Shown here piece by piece: positions 27,293 to 35,832 of a DNA stretch of 64,000 nt (position 1 is its first letter; every line of letters starts with the position of its first letter). The position numbers and the translations under genes are program-made. Origin of the DNA: Alteromonadaceae bacterium 2753L.S.0a.02 (GTDB taxonomy: Bacteria > Pseudomonadota > Gammaproteobacteria > Pseudomonadales > Cellvibrionaceae); assembly GCA_007827375.1 (NCBI GenBank), contig VISH01000001.1, forward strand, positions 744,001-808,000, in the 5' to 3' direction. The notes under the pieces are model-generated. The model made no database searches and was not told the origin of the DNA. It was given only the letters and a program-made list of their open reading frames with translations.

Positions 27293-27310
27293 AAACTCAG
27301 GACTGAGTTT
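27293..27310 (-). repeat. 8-bp-arm inverted repeat downstream of the DUF4231 gene
   Basis: AAACTCAG-GA-CTGAGTTT, perfect arms and a 2-base centre, about 95 bases past the DUF4231 stop. On the minus strand TTTTC follows; this may be a weak terminator for the TIR/DUF4231 unit or a second protein-binding site. Confidence 0.35.
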
Positions 27311-27403
27311 AGCAGCCCTAGCGTAAATAACTAGGAGTGCAAAACTTATGAATACACGGACTTCTATATCGCTTTTTTTAAGCGTTGCGAGGACAACTCG
27401 AAG

Positions 27404-28225
27404 TTACTCCTCTGCAACACCATGCACACGCTGCATCCATTGGCCACGTTCAGCACCTAAAATGCGTTCGCAGTTTTCCACCAATAATGCAAATGCAGTG
27501 TGTTTATTGTGATAGGCGCCCTCGAAGACAGAGAATTGCGCCAAATGGGATTTAAGATCTTCGCAGGTGGAGCGGTATTTCACCCAGTTTTCCTGAAATT
27601 TAAAAAGACTGAGAAAGCCGGCAAAAATTGCAGAAGCGCCGCCTAAAAAAGCAATCAATACTCCGTTGGGTTCATCTACGCTGCTAAACACCGGTACCAG
27701 TGCTGCGGTAATGATGGTGAGTGTTTGCCACAAATAATAGTTAACTCGATTTTTACGGGCCTTGCGATCAAACCAGTCGCGTTCGGGTTTTACCCGCTGC
27801 TCTATGTAATCTCTTTGCGTATCGCTGAGCTCACCGGGTTCACTTTGCAGTTCATACATATTTTCAAACTTATTCTTATTCACTGCATAGGCATCGCCAC
27901 CACTCGGTCGGTCATACACTAAGTAGTCACCAGCAAGATAATTGGACATGCCTTCGAGAGTTTCGATGGCTCCGTCCTGCGGCGCTTGTTCTGCCCACAC
28001 CGCACCGACCTTCTCATACAAACCCGGCCGCAACAGTTGATAGTGATCGGCAAAATACGCTTTTTCAACGGTATAAGTATCGCCCGCATTATTCACCAAC
28101 CAATCGCCAGCGCGACACTTTTGTGGATTGCCCCATTTGTGATAAGTAAAACCATCACAGTCGAGATCAATTTGTACTGCAGTCACATGAAAATTGGGGC
28201 GCTTTTTATATTGGTGTCTCGCCAT
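27404..28225 (-). CDS. DUF4231 (SLATT-like) two-helix membrane protein with duplicated N-terminal GDxLV repeats
   Basis: 273 residues; GGAG eight bases before the ATG. Residues about 13-66 and 72-126 are two copies of a small unit: AGDWLVNNAGDTYTVEKAYF and AGDYLVYDRPSGGDAYAVNK, each closing with Tyr-x-Leu. Residues about 135-255 are a DUF4231 domain with two membrane helices (161-181 and 187-207) flanked by amphipathic stretches, resembling SLATT domains, which are predicted pore-forming effectors in bacterial conflict systems. It starts 14 bases after the stop of the TIR gene, in one transcription unit. Proposed role: membrane effector or partner of the TIR protein; this is inference. The repeat unit resembles PGDYIV-type domains, whose function I do not know. 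Confidence 0.75.
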   Translation of the reverse strand: MARHQYKKRPNFHVTAVQIDLDCDGFTYHKWGNPQKCRAGDWLVNNAGDTYTVEKAYFADHYQLLRPGLYEKVGAVWAEQAPQDGAIETLEGMSNYLAGDYLVYDRPSGGDAYAVNKNKFENMYELQSEPGELSDTQRDYIEQRVKPERDWFDRKARKNRVNYYLWQTLTIITAALVPVFSSVDEPNGVLIAFLGGASAIFAGFLSLFKFQENWVKYRSTCEDLKSHLAQFSVFEGAYHNKHTAFALLVENCERILGAERGQWMQRVHGVAEE

Positions 28226-28239
28226 GTGTTCGCTCCAGC

Positions 28240-29562
28240 TTAAAGTTGCGCGTGCATTTCTTCTTCAGCTTCCGGATTGTATTCACGAACCAGGCGCCAG
28301 CCATTTTCCAAGGCATGCAGTATTTTTACCCTTGAACCTTTAGGTAGCGAATCAATTACAGTTTTGCGCGATGAGGCGTCGGGCTCATTCCGCAAATTAA
28401 AACCTTTGTGGGTTTTCATAATGTCGCCAACGTCGCCCTCACCAAGGTAAATCCAGCCGCCAAAATCAGCCAGCCAGATCTTTACTTCGTGATTGGAATT
28501 TACTTTCTCGCCTGCCGTGGGTTCCATCTCAAATATTTTGCCGTAATTGGTATTCCAGCGCGTTACCGAATGCACCAAGGTGACCTTCAGGTTTTTTGCT
28601 TCCAGTGCTGCTACCGCACCAGCCTGATCAAGCCCCACGACATCTGGAATAACAATTTTTTCTTTGACGACATACAAGTCAACCGGCGCGGCCTCACGCA
28701 CCAGCGTATCGGGTGATGGCTCTTGTTTGAAAATGGAGAATTCTTCGGCGTCAGCTTCTTCTACAACAATTTTTCCAAACTGTAAGCCCACATTTTCCAG
28801 TAGAGATTTAGCTTGAGATTCGTTTAAGCCCACCACATCTGGGACCGATACTTTTTCTTTGGCGATATAAATATTAATAGCGTCGTATATTTTCGCCTGC
28901 GCAGGCTCAACACGAAACACTTTTCCGGCCGGATCGCTATCAGCGTCGCTATATTCCCAGGTCACTTTACCCAAAGACAAATGATTTGCCTGCAGCACCT
29001 GACGAGCTGTTTCCGGTGCTAATCCATCTAAACTGGGTACCGTGATCAAAAAGTTGTGGTACCCGAAGAGCGCAAGCCCCATTAATAACAAAGCGGGTAA
29101 ACCGAATTTCAGGGCATTCATCACAGGACGAGGCGCTTTAAACTTACGCGCTTTCGCCTCAGGCGCTTTGGCTTCCTTTTCTTCGCTTTCAGCGCGTATT
29201 TCTGCTGTAAGTTTATCGATTGCGGTATCGTAATCTTCAACAAACTCGATACGCTGCAAACTTGCGAGACGCATGGGTACATCACAATCTTCAAGTAAAA
29301 CGGGAATAATATGTTTCGACTTTTCAATGGCATAGCCCCATTCGTCGCCCACATTTTGGGAAACAATGGATGCTTTTGACAGCATGACCAACACCTTCTT
29401 GCAGTTGTTAATGCCCTCTTGAATTTGCATATCCCAGCGCGAACCGGTGCCGATATCCTCCTTATCGATCCAAACTTCTATGCCACGCCGTGTGAGTGAT
29501 TTTATGATTTGTTTGACGGCTTCTTCATCCCGTCGGGAATAACTAATGAATACATCAGACAT
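28240..29562 (-). CDS. TIR-TM-PASTA x3-SH3 membrane protein
   Basis: 440 residues; GGAGG nine bases before the ATG. Residues 1-125: TIR domain (DVFISYSRRDEE, GIEVWIDKEDI, HIIPVLLEDCDVP) with Glu74 in NVGDEWGYAIEK where TIR NADases carry the catalytic Glu. Residues about 126-145 are basic, followed by one membrane helix (about 149-170), so the TIR faces the cytoplasm. Outside are three PASTA domains (about 173-236, 237-302, 303-366; VPDVVGLNESQAKSLLE, IPDVVGLDQAGAVAALE) and an SH3-like domain (368-430, GFNLRNEPDASS). PASTA domains of PknB-type kinases bind peptidoglycan or muropeptides; here a TIR takes the place of the kinase. A cell-wall sensor triggering an NAD-cleaving or signalling TIR, with the DUF4231 protein as membrane partner, is a reasonable proposal but unproven. 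Confidence 0.85.
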   Translation of the reverse strand: MSDVFISYSRRDEEAVKQIIKSLTRRGIEVWIDKEDIGTGSRWDMQIQEGINNCKKVLVMLSKASIVSQNVGDEWGYAIEKSKHIIPVLLEDCDVPMRLASLQRIEFVEDYDTAIDKLTAEIRAESEEKEAKAPEAKARKFKAPRPVMNALKFGLPALLLMGLALFGYHNFLITVPSLDGLAPETARQVLQANHLSLGKVTWEYSDADSDPAGKVFRVEPAQAKIYDAINIYIAKEKVSVPDVVGLNESQAKSLLENVGLQFGKIVVEEADAEEFSIFKQEPSPDTLVREAAPVDLYVVKEKIVIPDVVGLDQAGAVAALEAKNLKVTLVHSVTRWNTNYGKIFEMEPTAGEKVNSNHEVKIWLADFGGWIYLGEGDVGDIMKTHKGFNLRNEPDASSRKTVIDSLPKGSRVKILHALENGWRLVREYNPEAEEEMHAQL

Positions 29563-29779
29563 GCCCAGCGCCTCCGCTCTCCTGTGATTTGGCGAGGTTA
29601 AAGAGGGAAGCAGCGGTTGTCTAGTGTCGATTGATCATACAGTTCGTATAAAACACGTTAAGCAATGGTAAAAAATACATGGCGCTTAATATTTTAAACC
29701 TAGGTACAAACAGCGATTAACGCCATAAAACCAAACGGGTAAACCACCACCCAAACATGAATTTGATCACTTCGTGTTA

Positions 29780-29803
29780 GTGTCCGGGGCCAAATTCGGA
29801 CAC
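29780..29803. promoter_or_regulatory. Candidate response-regulator binding site (GTGTCCG-N10-CGGACAC)
   Basis: Perfect 7-bp arms separated by ten bases, with a third half-like GGACA at 29811. It lies about 105 bases upstream of the weak sigma-54-like element, an enhancer-type distance, and the operon encodes a sigma-54-activating regulator that could bind here. Confidence 0.5.
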
Positions 29804-29891
29804 CAAAAACGGACAGCATCACCTCGCATTGGGAAATTTATTCCAGCCATTATTTGTGAATTTTCAATAGCTTAGATGGTTTCATTCAGGA

Positions 29892-29907
29892 TGGCATGAC
29901 GTTTGAG
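29892..29907 (+). promoter_or_regulatory. Weak sigma-54-like promoter of the adaptor-ABC-two-component operon
   Basis: TGGCATGACGTTTGAG has the -24 TGGCA element and a TTG at -12, but GA replaces the expected GC. Position, 45 bases before the ATG at 29952, is right; the mismatch keeps confidence low. Confidence 0.3.
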
Positions 29908-29951
29908 TAAGAGCAGACGGCTACACAATGTTTACCCGACAAAGGATTTCC

Positions 29952-31229
29952 ATGTTAACCCATATTACCGATACATCTGCACAAGACAACATGCTACCCA
30001 AAGCCAAAAACTTTTGGAGCAAGGTGCGCATATTGGTGTTGCTGTGCGGAATAATAGCGGCGTTATTAATTGCCGTTCGAGACTTCAGTTCTACCAATAA
30101 TATTGATCAAGTTATTGAAAAACAGCGCGTGCGATTGGCAAGCGTGACCCGTGGAGAATTTATACAAGATGTTATGACCCAGGGGCGGGTGGTTACAGGA
30201 AACAGCCCCACCCTGTTCAGCCCTGAATCTGGATTTGTTCAACTGCACGTAAAAGCCGGAGATCACGTTACCCAACATCAACTACTGGCAGAAATCGTAA
30301 GCCCTTCACTCAATGAACGCCTCGATCAGGAGATTGCGCTTTTACACAGCAAAGAAAGCGAACTTGAACGTGAGAAACTCGAAATTAAACGCCGTAAATT
30401 TACTCTGCGAAAAGCAGAAAACCTGGCCCGCGTAAATTTCAAGGCGCTGGAACGAGAGAAACAGCGCGGCGACAAACTTATCGCCAAACAATTGATCAGC
30501 CTACTCAATTACGAACGCATGGTCGACGATCGGGATCGTGCACAATTGGAATTTAAACTCGCCCGCGATAATAACGTACTGGAAACGGAATCTTTGTCAT
30601 TCGAACTAACCATGGCCGAGCAGTCTTTACAGGCGCAACATCTTACTGTTGCAAGCCTCGAACGACGTGTGGCACAACTGCAAATTCGCTCGCCCGCGCG
30701 CGGCCTGATCGGAAAAATCGAGGTGCGAGACAGCCAGGCAGTGAACAGCTACCAAGCCCTACTGAGTGTTGTCGACCTCACACGCTTCGAAATCGAAGCG
30801 CCGGTTCCCGAAAACAGCGCCGATGATCTCTTACCAGGTATGGCGGTGGAAATTAAGCTTAACAACCAAAAATACGCCGGTGAATTACTCGCCGTATCGC
30901 CAGAAGTAAGCCAAAACCTGGTTACAACGCGCATTGGATTTATCGCTCCCATTCCCGACAACCTCCGCCAAAATCAGCGCTTGTCGGTACGAATTTTAAT
31001 TGCGAAAAAACCACACACCTTAATGGTGGAACGCGGCAGCTTTGTTGATAGCTTCGAAGGTAGTGTATTTGTGGTAAACGACGATATTGCGGTGCGACGC
31101 GCTGTGGTTTTAGGTGATCGCAGTTATGGGTTTATCGAGGTTGTTAGCGGTCTTGAATTGGGTGAAACCATCATCAGTTCAAATGTATCGGTCGATAGAA
31201 AAAGTAAACGGCTATTAATAAGGAATTAA
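29952..31229 (+). CDS. HlyD-type periplasmic adaptor of ABC efflux system
   Basis: 425 residues from the ATG at 29952 (AAAGGA six bases upstream). One N-terminal membrane helix (about residues 24-42), then a biotinyl-lipoyl-like half (GFVQLHVKAGDHVTQHQLLA), a long coiled-coil hairpin (about 115-225, ELEREKLEIKRRK), the second lipoyl half (RSPARGLIGKIEVRDSQAVN) and beta-barrel domains. This is the membrane-fusion protein layout of MacA/HlyD, linking inner-membrane transporter and an outer-membrane channel not found in this operon. First gene of a six-gene operon. Confidence 0.88.
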   Translation: MLTHITDTSAQDNMLPKAKNFWSKVRILVLLCGIIAALLIAVRDFSSTNNIDQVIEKQRVRLASVTRGEFIQDVMTQGRVVTGNSPTLFSPESGFVQLHVKAGDHVTQHQLLAEIVSPSLNERLDQEIALLHSKESELEREKLEIKRRKFTLRKAENLARVNFKALEREKQRGDKLIAKQLISLLNYERMVDDRDRAQLEFKLARDNNVLETESLSFELTMAEQSLQAQHLTVASLERRVAQLQIRSPARGLIGKIEVRDSQAVNSYQALLSVVDLTRFEIEAPVPENSADDLLPGMAVEIKLNNQKYAGELLAVSPEVSQNLVTTRIGFIAPIPDNLRQNQRLSVRILIAKKPHTLMVERGSFVDSFEGSVFVVNDDIAVRRAVVLGDRSYGFIEVVSGLELGETIISSNVSVDRKSKRLLIRN

Positions 31230-31234
31230 TCACA

Positions 31235-31948
31235 ATGTTACACATGCAACATGTTTCAAAAATTTTTCGCAGCGGGCTAATTGAAACCCATGCATTACGC
31301 GATTTCTGCCTGGACGTGGAACGCGGTGAATTTGTTGCCGTGACCGGGCCATCGGGTTCGGGAAAAACCACGTTTCTCAACATTGCGGGGCTACTCGATG
31401 AATTTAACGAGGGGAGTTACCTCCTGGACGGTGACGATGTCAGTCGACTCAACGACAAACGACGTTCCAAAATGCGCAATGCCAAATTGGGCTTTATTTT
31501 TCAAAGCTTCAATTTAATCAGTGATTTAAATGTGTTTGACAATGTCGACGTCCCTCTACGGTACCGCGGTTTTTCGAGCAGAGAACGTAAAAACAGAATT
31601 AACCATGTACTGGAAACCGTTGGACTGGCCGCGCGAAGCAAACATTACCCCAGCCAGCTCTCTGGAGGCCAGCAGCAACGCGTGGCAATTGCACGTGCGC
31701 TAGCGGGAGAGCCCAGCCTGATTTTCGCCGACGAACCTACTGGCAATCTCGATACACTGATGGCCAAACAAGTGATGGATATGCTGGAAGATATAAATCG
31801 CAATGGCACAACCATCATCATGGTCACGCATGACCCTCACCTCGCGCGTCGCGCCAAGCGTCATATTCAGATTATCGACGGACAAGTCACCGACTTCAGG
31901 CTATACGCACCGGTCGAGCAGTATCGCACCACGGAGGTCGTCGAGTGA
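31235..31948 (+). CDS. ABC transporter ATPase, MacB/LolD type
   Basis: 237 residues. Walker A GPSGSGKTT, signature LSGGQQQR, Walker B LIFADEPTGNLD and the H-loop His in IMVTHD are all intact. It energises the two FtsX-type permeases downstream. It starts five bases after the adaptor and overlaps the next gene by four bases. Confidence 0.95.
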   Translation: MLHMQHVSKIFRSGLIETHALRDFCLDVERGEFVAVTGPSGSGKTTFLNIAGLLDEFNEGSYLLDGDDVSRLNDKRRSKMRNAKLGFIFQSFNLISDLNVFDNVDVPLRYRGFSSRERKNRINHVLETVGLAARSKHYPSQLSGGQQQRVAIARALAGEPSLIFADEPTGNLDTLMAKQVMDMLEDINRNGTTIIMVTHDPHLARRAKRHIQIIDGQVTDFRLYAPVEQYRTTEVVE

Positions 31949-33279
31949 TAGCATACTATTTTGCACTAAGCTGGCGAAGCCTGTGGCGTACCCCGGTTAT
32001 ATCGCTACTCATTATGATTGCGCTTGGGTTCGGGATGTCATTCGCGCTGGTGTTGTTCACCGTGGATCACGCAACCAATTTCAATCCCATGCAGCATAAA
32101 ATTGATACGCTTTACGCGGTGCAACTGGATAACTGGACAGACGACCCAACAAAGCCTTTCGTTATGAGTCGTAATTTTATCCCAACTGCAGTGAGCTACC
32201 GGGACGCCAAAGCCATATTAAATTCACCGGTGCCAGAACGAATAACTCTGCTCAGTAAAAGCGGTACTATGGTGGAAAACCCTAACAAGCCTACGCAACT
32301 TGCCGAACGGCACGCGGCCTATCTGGTTACCCGGGATTTTTTTCCCATGTTCGACGTTGCCTTCAAATATGGAGGACCATGGGAGGAGCAGAATGTTTTT
32401 ACTGGAATTCACAAGGTGGTGTTGAGTGACTGGTTAAACCAAAAATTCTTCGACGGCCAGAACAGTGTTGGGCAATTATTGTTGCTAAACAATATTCCGT
32501 ACACCGTTAGTGGCATTTTGAAGCAAGACTGGCACATGGCACCGCGTATATATGACCCCACAATAAACATTCTTGGCTCATCCATGAGCCTCTACTTTCC
32601 GCTTGAGGATTTCACACTTTACAACTATGAACGCTGGGGGAACAATTTTATATGGCAAGACCCACCCGGAAACGAACACGAGACCATTCTCAACAGCGAA
32701 ATTCTATGGATTCAACCTTGGGTGGAATTAAAGTCTCCAGACGATCGCGAAAAGATGATCGCGTACCTAAAAGGCTACATTGATACCGAAAAAACAAACG
32801 GACGCTTTATCCGGTCGAACACAGCTTTGCTGCACAATTCGAGTGAGTGGATGAAAGTATCCAGTGGCTATCAAGATTTTGCCGAATATATCCTCGCCAT
32901 TCTATTTTTGGTGGTATGTACAACAAACGCACTATCGTTGATGTTAACAAAATTCCTACAAACAACCGGCGACGCAGCGGTACGTCGCGCACTGGGCGCA
33001 AGCCGTTGGTCGATATTTTTTCAGCACCTAATGGAAGCACTGCTCATATCCAGCGGAGGCGCGACTATCGCAATTCTACTTGCGCAATACTGGCTTGTAT
33101 TATTAAAAAAATTTCTGTCCAGCTGGGATAACCAATATTTTTCAGAATTCGCACACTTCAACAGTTTTTCGTTCGTCGTGATTTTTGTACTGGTCGCTGG
33201 AGGTTGTTTATTAACCGGTGCTTTACCTGCATGGCGAGTCAGCCGCATGCAGCCAAGCTTCTATTTGAATGCGGAGTAA
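31945..33279 (+). CDS. FtsX-like ABC permease (first)
   Basis: 444 residues. N-terminal helix (about 13-35), a large periplasmic MacB_PCD-type domain, then three C-terminal helices in the FtsX fold, including VRRALGASRWSIFFQHLMEA and a closing GALPAWRVSRMQPS. ATGA-type overlap with the ATPase gene. Together with the next gene it would form a heterodimeric mechanotransmission-type transporter. Confidence 0.9.
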   Translation: MIAYYFALSWRSLWRTPVISLLIMIALGFGMSFALVLFTVDHATNFNPMQHKIDTLYAVQLDNWTDDPTKPFVMSRNFIPTAVSYRDAKAILNSPVPERITLLSKSGTMVENPNKPTQLAERHAAYLVTRDFFPMFDVAFKYGGPWEEQNVFTGIHKVVLSDWLNQKFFDGQNSVGQLLLLNNIPYTVSGILKQDWHMAPRIYDPTINILGSSMSLYFPLEDFTLYNYERWGNNFIWQDPPGNEHETILNSEILWIQPWVELKSPDDREKMIAYLKGYIDTEKTNGRFIRSNTALLHNSSEWMKVSSGYQDFAEYILAILFLVVCTTNALSLMLTKFLQTTGDAAVRRALGASRWSIFFQHLMEALLISSGGATIAILLAQYWLVLLKKFLSSWDNQYFSEFAHFNSFSFVVIFVLVAGGCLLTGALPAWRVSRMQPSFYLNAE

Positions 33280-33282
33280 ACC

Positions 33283-34503
33283 ATGCAAGACATACTGCCA
33301 GCGTTTAAAATTTTACGCCGCAAGCCATTAGGCCCGCTTCTGATAGCGAGCCAAACCGGCTTAATCATTACGATTCTCACACTGCTATACCTCAGCGTAT
33401 ACCATCTCGGTAAAGTCGTGTGGCGCGATTCGGGTATTGATGAAGAACATCTAGGCGTTGTCAAGATTCTCGCGGCGCCTCTCGGTAACACGGCGCAGCA
33501 GCGTATCGAAAGCGATTTGCGCTATCTTAACGAGATGAAGGATAGTGAAATTGTTGCCCCCATACTTAAGCCGCTTTTCGACACCTGGCCGCAAGTACAA
33601 TTACTGACTAAAAACTTTCAAGACCCAAACAGTATCGCAGCCTATACGCATCTGATGTACACCAACCATTTAGGTTTGCAAACGCTGGGGGCCAAGCTGC
33701 TGAAAGGTCGAAATTTTTCGGAATCAGAAGTACAATTCGCCAAAACCAATACAGCTTCCGGCCATTCACCCATCATAATATCTCAAGACACGGCTGAACT
33801 ACTCTTCCCACAAGAAAACGCCGTTGGGCAATATCTCTATTCGGATGCAATTACGTATGAGATAGTTGGCATCTCTACCCCAATCATCGCCACTAATCGC
33901 TCCGGTCCCCACACAAATATGAGTGCGTTAGTTCCAATTATAAATTTGAATGAAGAAATCAGCTATTTGGTGCGTAGCACAGATCAACTAGAACTGTCAC
34001 AGCTGCAGGATTATCGCGATGCACTGCAAACGCTTGATAGGGAACGGGTAATCAGTGATGTTCAAACTGTTAGCAACTTAAAGAAAAGCTCACAGGCCAA
34101 TATCCATTTTTCATTCAAACTTGTGTCTATGCTATATGCCGTACTGGTTCTCATTTGTGCGCTTGGAATCATCGGTCTAACATCTTTCCGTGTCGCAAGC
34201 AGCAAAAGACACATTGCTATCCGTCGCGCCCTCGGCGCGACACGCTGGCAGATTTGTCGTTACTTTTTTAGCGAAAACCTGGTGATTTTTGTCGCAGCAT
34301 TTTCATACAGCGTAATATTGGTGCCGGTGATAGGAAAGTTACTTACAATGATTGGCAGTGATGCAGTGCTTTCGTTTTCTAACATCGTGATATCCGGTAG
34401 TATGGTTTTGACCGTTGTATTACTCTCGGCGACCTATCCCGTGCTGCAAGCGTCGCGAGTATCGCCCGCAAGCTTATCTGGTAAACTGGCAGCAAAACGA
34501 TAA
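33283..34503 (+). CDS. FtsX-like ABC permease (second)
   Basis: 406 residues, same architecture as the preceding permease: N-terminal helix (LGPLLIASQTGLIITILTLL), periplasmic domain, and three C-terminal helices with IAIRRALGATRWQICRYFFS and YPVLQASRVSPASL. Three bases separate it from the first permease. The substrate (peptide, lipid or antibiotic) is unknown; the signal may be sensed by the linked kinase. Confidence 0.9.
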   Translation: MQDILPAFKILRRKPLGPLLIASQTGLIITILTLLYLSVYHLGKVVWRDSGIDEEHLGVVKILAAPLGNTAQQRIESDLRYLNEMKDSEIVAPILKPLFDTWPQVQLLTKNFQDPNSIAAYTHLMYTNHLGLQTLGAKLLKGRNFSESEVQFAKTNTASGHSPIIISQDTAELLFPQENAVGQYLYSDAITYEIVGISTPIIATNRSGPHTNMSALVPIINLNEEISYLVRSTDQLELSQLQDYRDALQTLDRERVISDVQTVSNLKKSSQANIHFSFKLVSMLYAVLVLICALGIIGLTSFRVASSKRHIAIRRALGATRWQICRYFFSENLVIFVAAFSYSVILVPVIGKLLTMIGSDAVLSFSNIVISGSMVLTVVLLSATYPVLQASRVSPASLSGKLAAKR

Positions 34504-35832
34504 ATGGCAAATATATTAATTATTGATGACAATCCCGCTGTCGCGTCAGCGCTAGCGCTATTGCTTGAGTTACACGATATCGAAAGTACCACGGCAATAA
34601 CTCCCAATGCCGGTTTGCAGGCTCTTTCAGCGCAATCATTCGATTTAGTTATTCAAGACATGAACTTCACTGAAGATACTACATCAGGCAAGGAGGGCGA
34701 ACGGCTGTTCTCAGAAATTCGCTCTCATTATCCAGATATTCCTGTGATTTTGATCACTGCATGGGCGCACCTTGAGAGCGCGGTTGCGCTGGTTAAGTCT
34801 GGAGCTTCGGATTACGTTGAAAAACCCTGGGACGACAACAAACTCATTACAACGATCAACAATCTTTTGGAACTTAGTGAACTCCAGGCGCAGCGAGATC
34901 AACACAGCATTCAACGGGATAAATTGCATAAAAATTATGATTTGTGTGGCTTGGTATTCCAGAGCACAGCAATGTCTCATTTGGTAGAAACTGCCATAAA
35001 AATTGCACCCGCAAATGTTCCCGTTTTGATTACTGGCGCAAACGGCAGCGGCAAAGAAAAAATTGCGGAAATCATTCAAAAGAATTCGCGTGTACAAAGT
35101 GGCCCCTTTATTCGAGTAAACGCGGGGGCACTTCCGAATGATCTGTTAGAGGCTGAATTGTTTGGCGCCGAAGCCGGTGCTTATACCGGGATAACCAAAC
35201 AACGCTCGGGCCGATTCGAAGCCGCACATGGGGGCACCTTATTTCTTGACGAAATTGCGAATCTATCAGCCGCTGGCCAGGCAAAATTACTGCGGGTACT
35301 GCAATCGGGAGAATTTGAACGGCTGGGTTCCAGTCAAACCCGCTTTAGTGAAGTTCGCATTATAAGCGCAACCAATGCTGATCTTCCCCGCGAAATTAGC
35401 GAAGGAAAGTTTCGCGAAGATCTTTACTACCGCTTGAATGTGATTGAGCTTGCCGTACCCCCGCTGGCTGATAGACCCGAGGATATAGCACCCTTATTGG
35501 TCCATTTTCTAGGTCCGTCACAGCCTTCCCTCTCCAATAAACTCCTCCGACAACTGCAACATTATCCGTGGCCAGGAAACATACGTGAGCTGCAAAATGC
35601 CTGTAAGCGCGCCCAACTCCTCGCTAAAAATAAAGAGCTTTCCTGGGGGGATTTTGGGCTGCAAATGCAAGCCTCGGAACACAAACCTACACTGAAGTTC
35701 GAGCCTGATGAAACCCTGATTCAAAACGCTCTCGACCAAGCTCAAGGCAACATTTCCCATGCAGCACGGCAGCTCGGGCTTACCCGGCAAGCACTTTATC
35801 GTCGCCTGCAAAAGTACGGCATTGACGTGTAA
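34504..35832 (+). CDS. Sigma-54-dependent response regulator (NtrC family)
   Basis: 442 residues. Receiver domain (1-120) with acidic pair Asp8/Asp9, phospho-acceptor Asp52 and Lys107. AAA+ domain with Walker A GANGSGKE (usual GExGTGKE), GAYTGI in the sigma-54-contact loop (usual GAFTGA), and GTLFLDEIANLS. Fis-type HTH at the C-terminus (ARQLGLTRQALYRRLQKYG). It starts one base after the permease stop, and the kinase overlaps its stop by one base. It probably activates its own operon through sigma-54 at 29.8-29.9 kb. Confidence 0.93.
   Translation: MANILIIDDNPAVASALALLLELHDIESTTAITPNAGLQALSAQSFDLVIQDMNFTEDTTSGKEGERLFSEIRSHYPDIPVILITAWAHLESAVALVKSGASDYVEKPWDDNKLITTINNLLELSELQAQRDQHSIQRDKLHKNYDLCGLVFQSTAMSHLVETAIKIAPANVPVLITGANGSGKEKIAEIIQKNSRVQSGPFIRVNAGALPNDLLEAELFGAEAGAYTGITKQRSGRFEAAHGGTLFLDEIANLSAAGQAKLLRVLQSGEFERLGSSQTRFSEVRIISATNADLPREISEGKFREDLYYRLNVIELAVPPLADRPEDIAPLLVHFLGPSQPSLSNKLLRQLQHYPWPGNIRELQNACKRAQLLAKNKELSWGDFGLQMQASEHKPTLKFEPDETLIQNALDQAQGNISHAARQLGLTRQALYRRLQKYGIDV

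Larger units (their letters stand above)
27047..27403. other. katG upstream region with two perfect palindromes
   Basis: 357 bases without a gene. It contains AGTAAGTACTTACT (27259-27272) and AAACTCAG-GA-CTGAGTTT (27293-27310), described separately. Nothing else recognisable. Confidence 0.5.
29563..29951. other. Divergent intergenic region between TIR gene and ABC/two-component operon
   Basis: 389 bases carrying the leaders of both units, the inverted repeat at 29780-29803 and a weak sigma-54-like element at 29892-29907. No other gene is seen. Confidence 0.55.
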
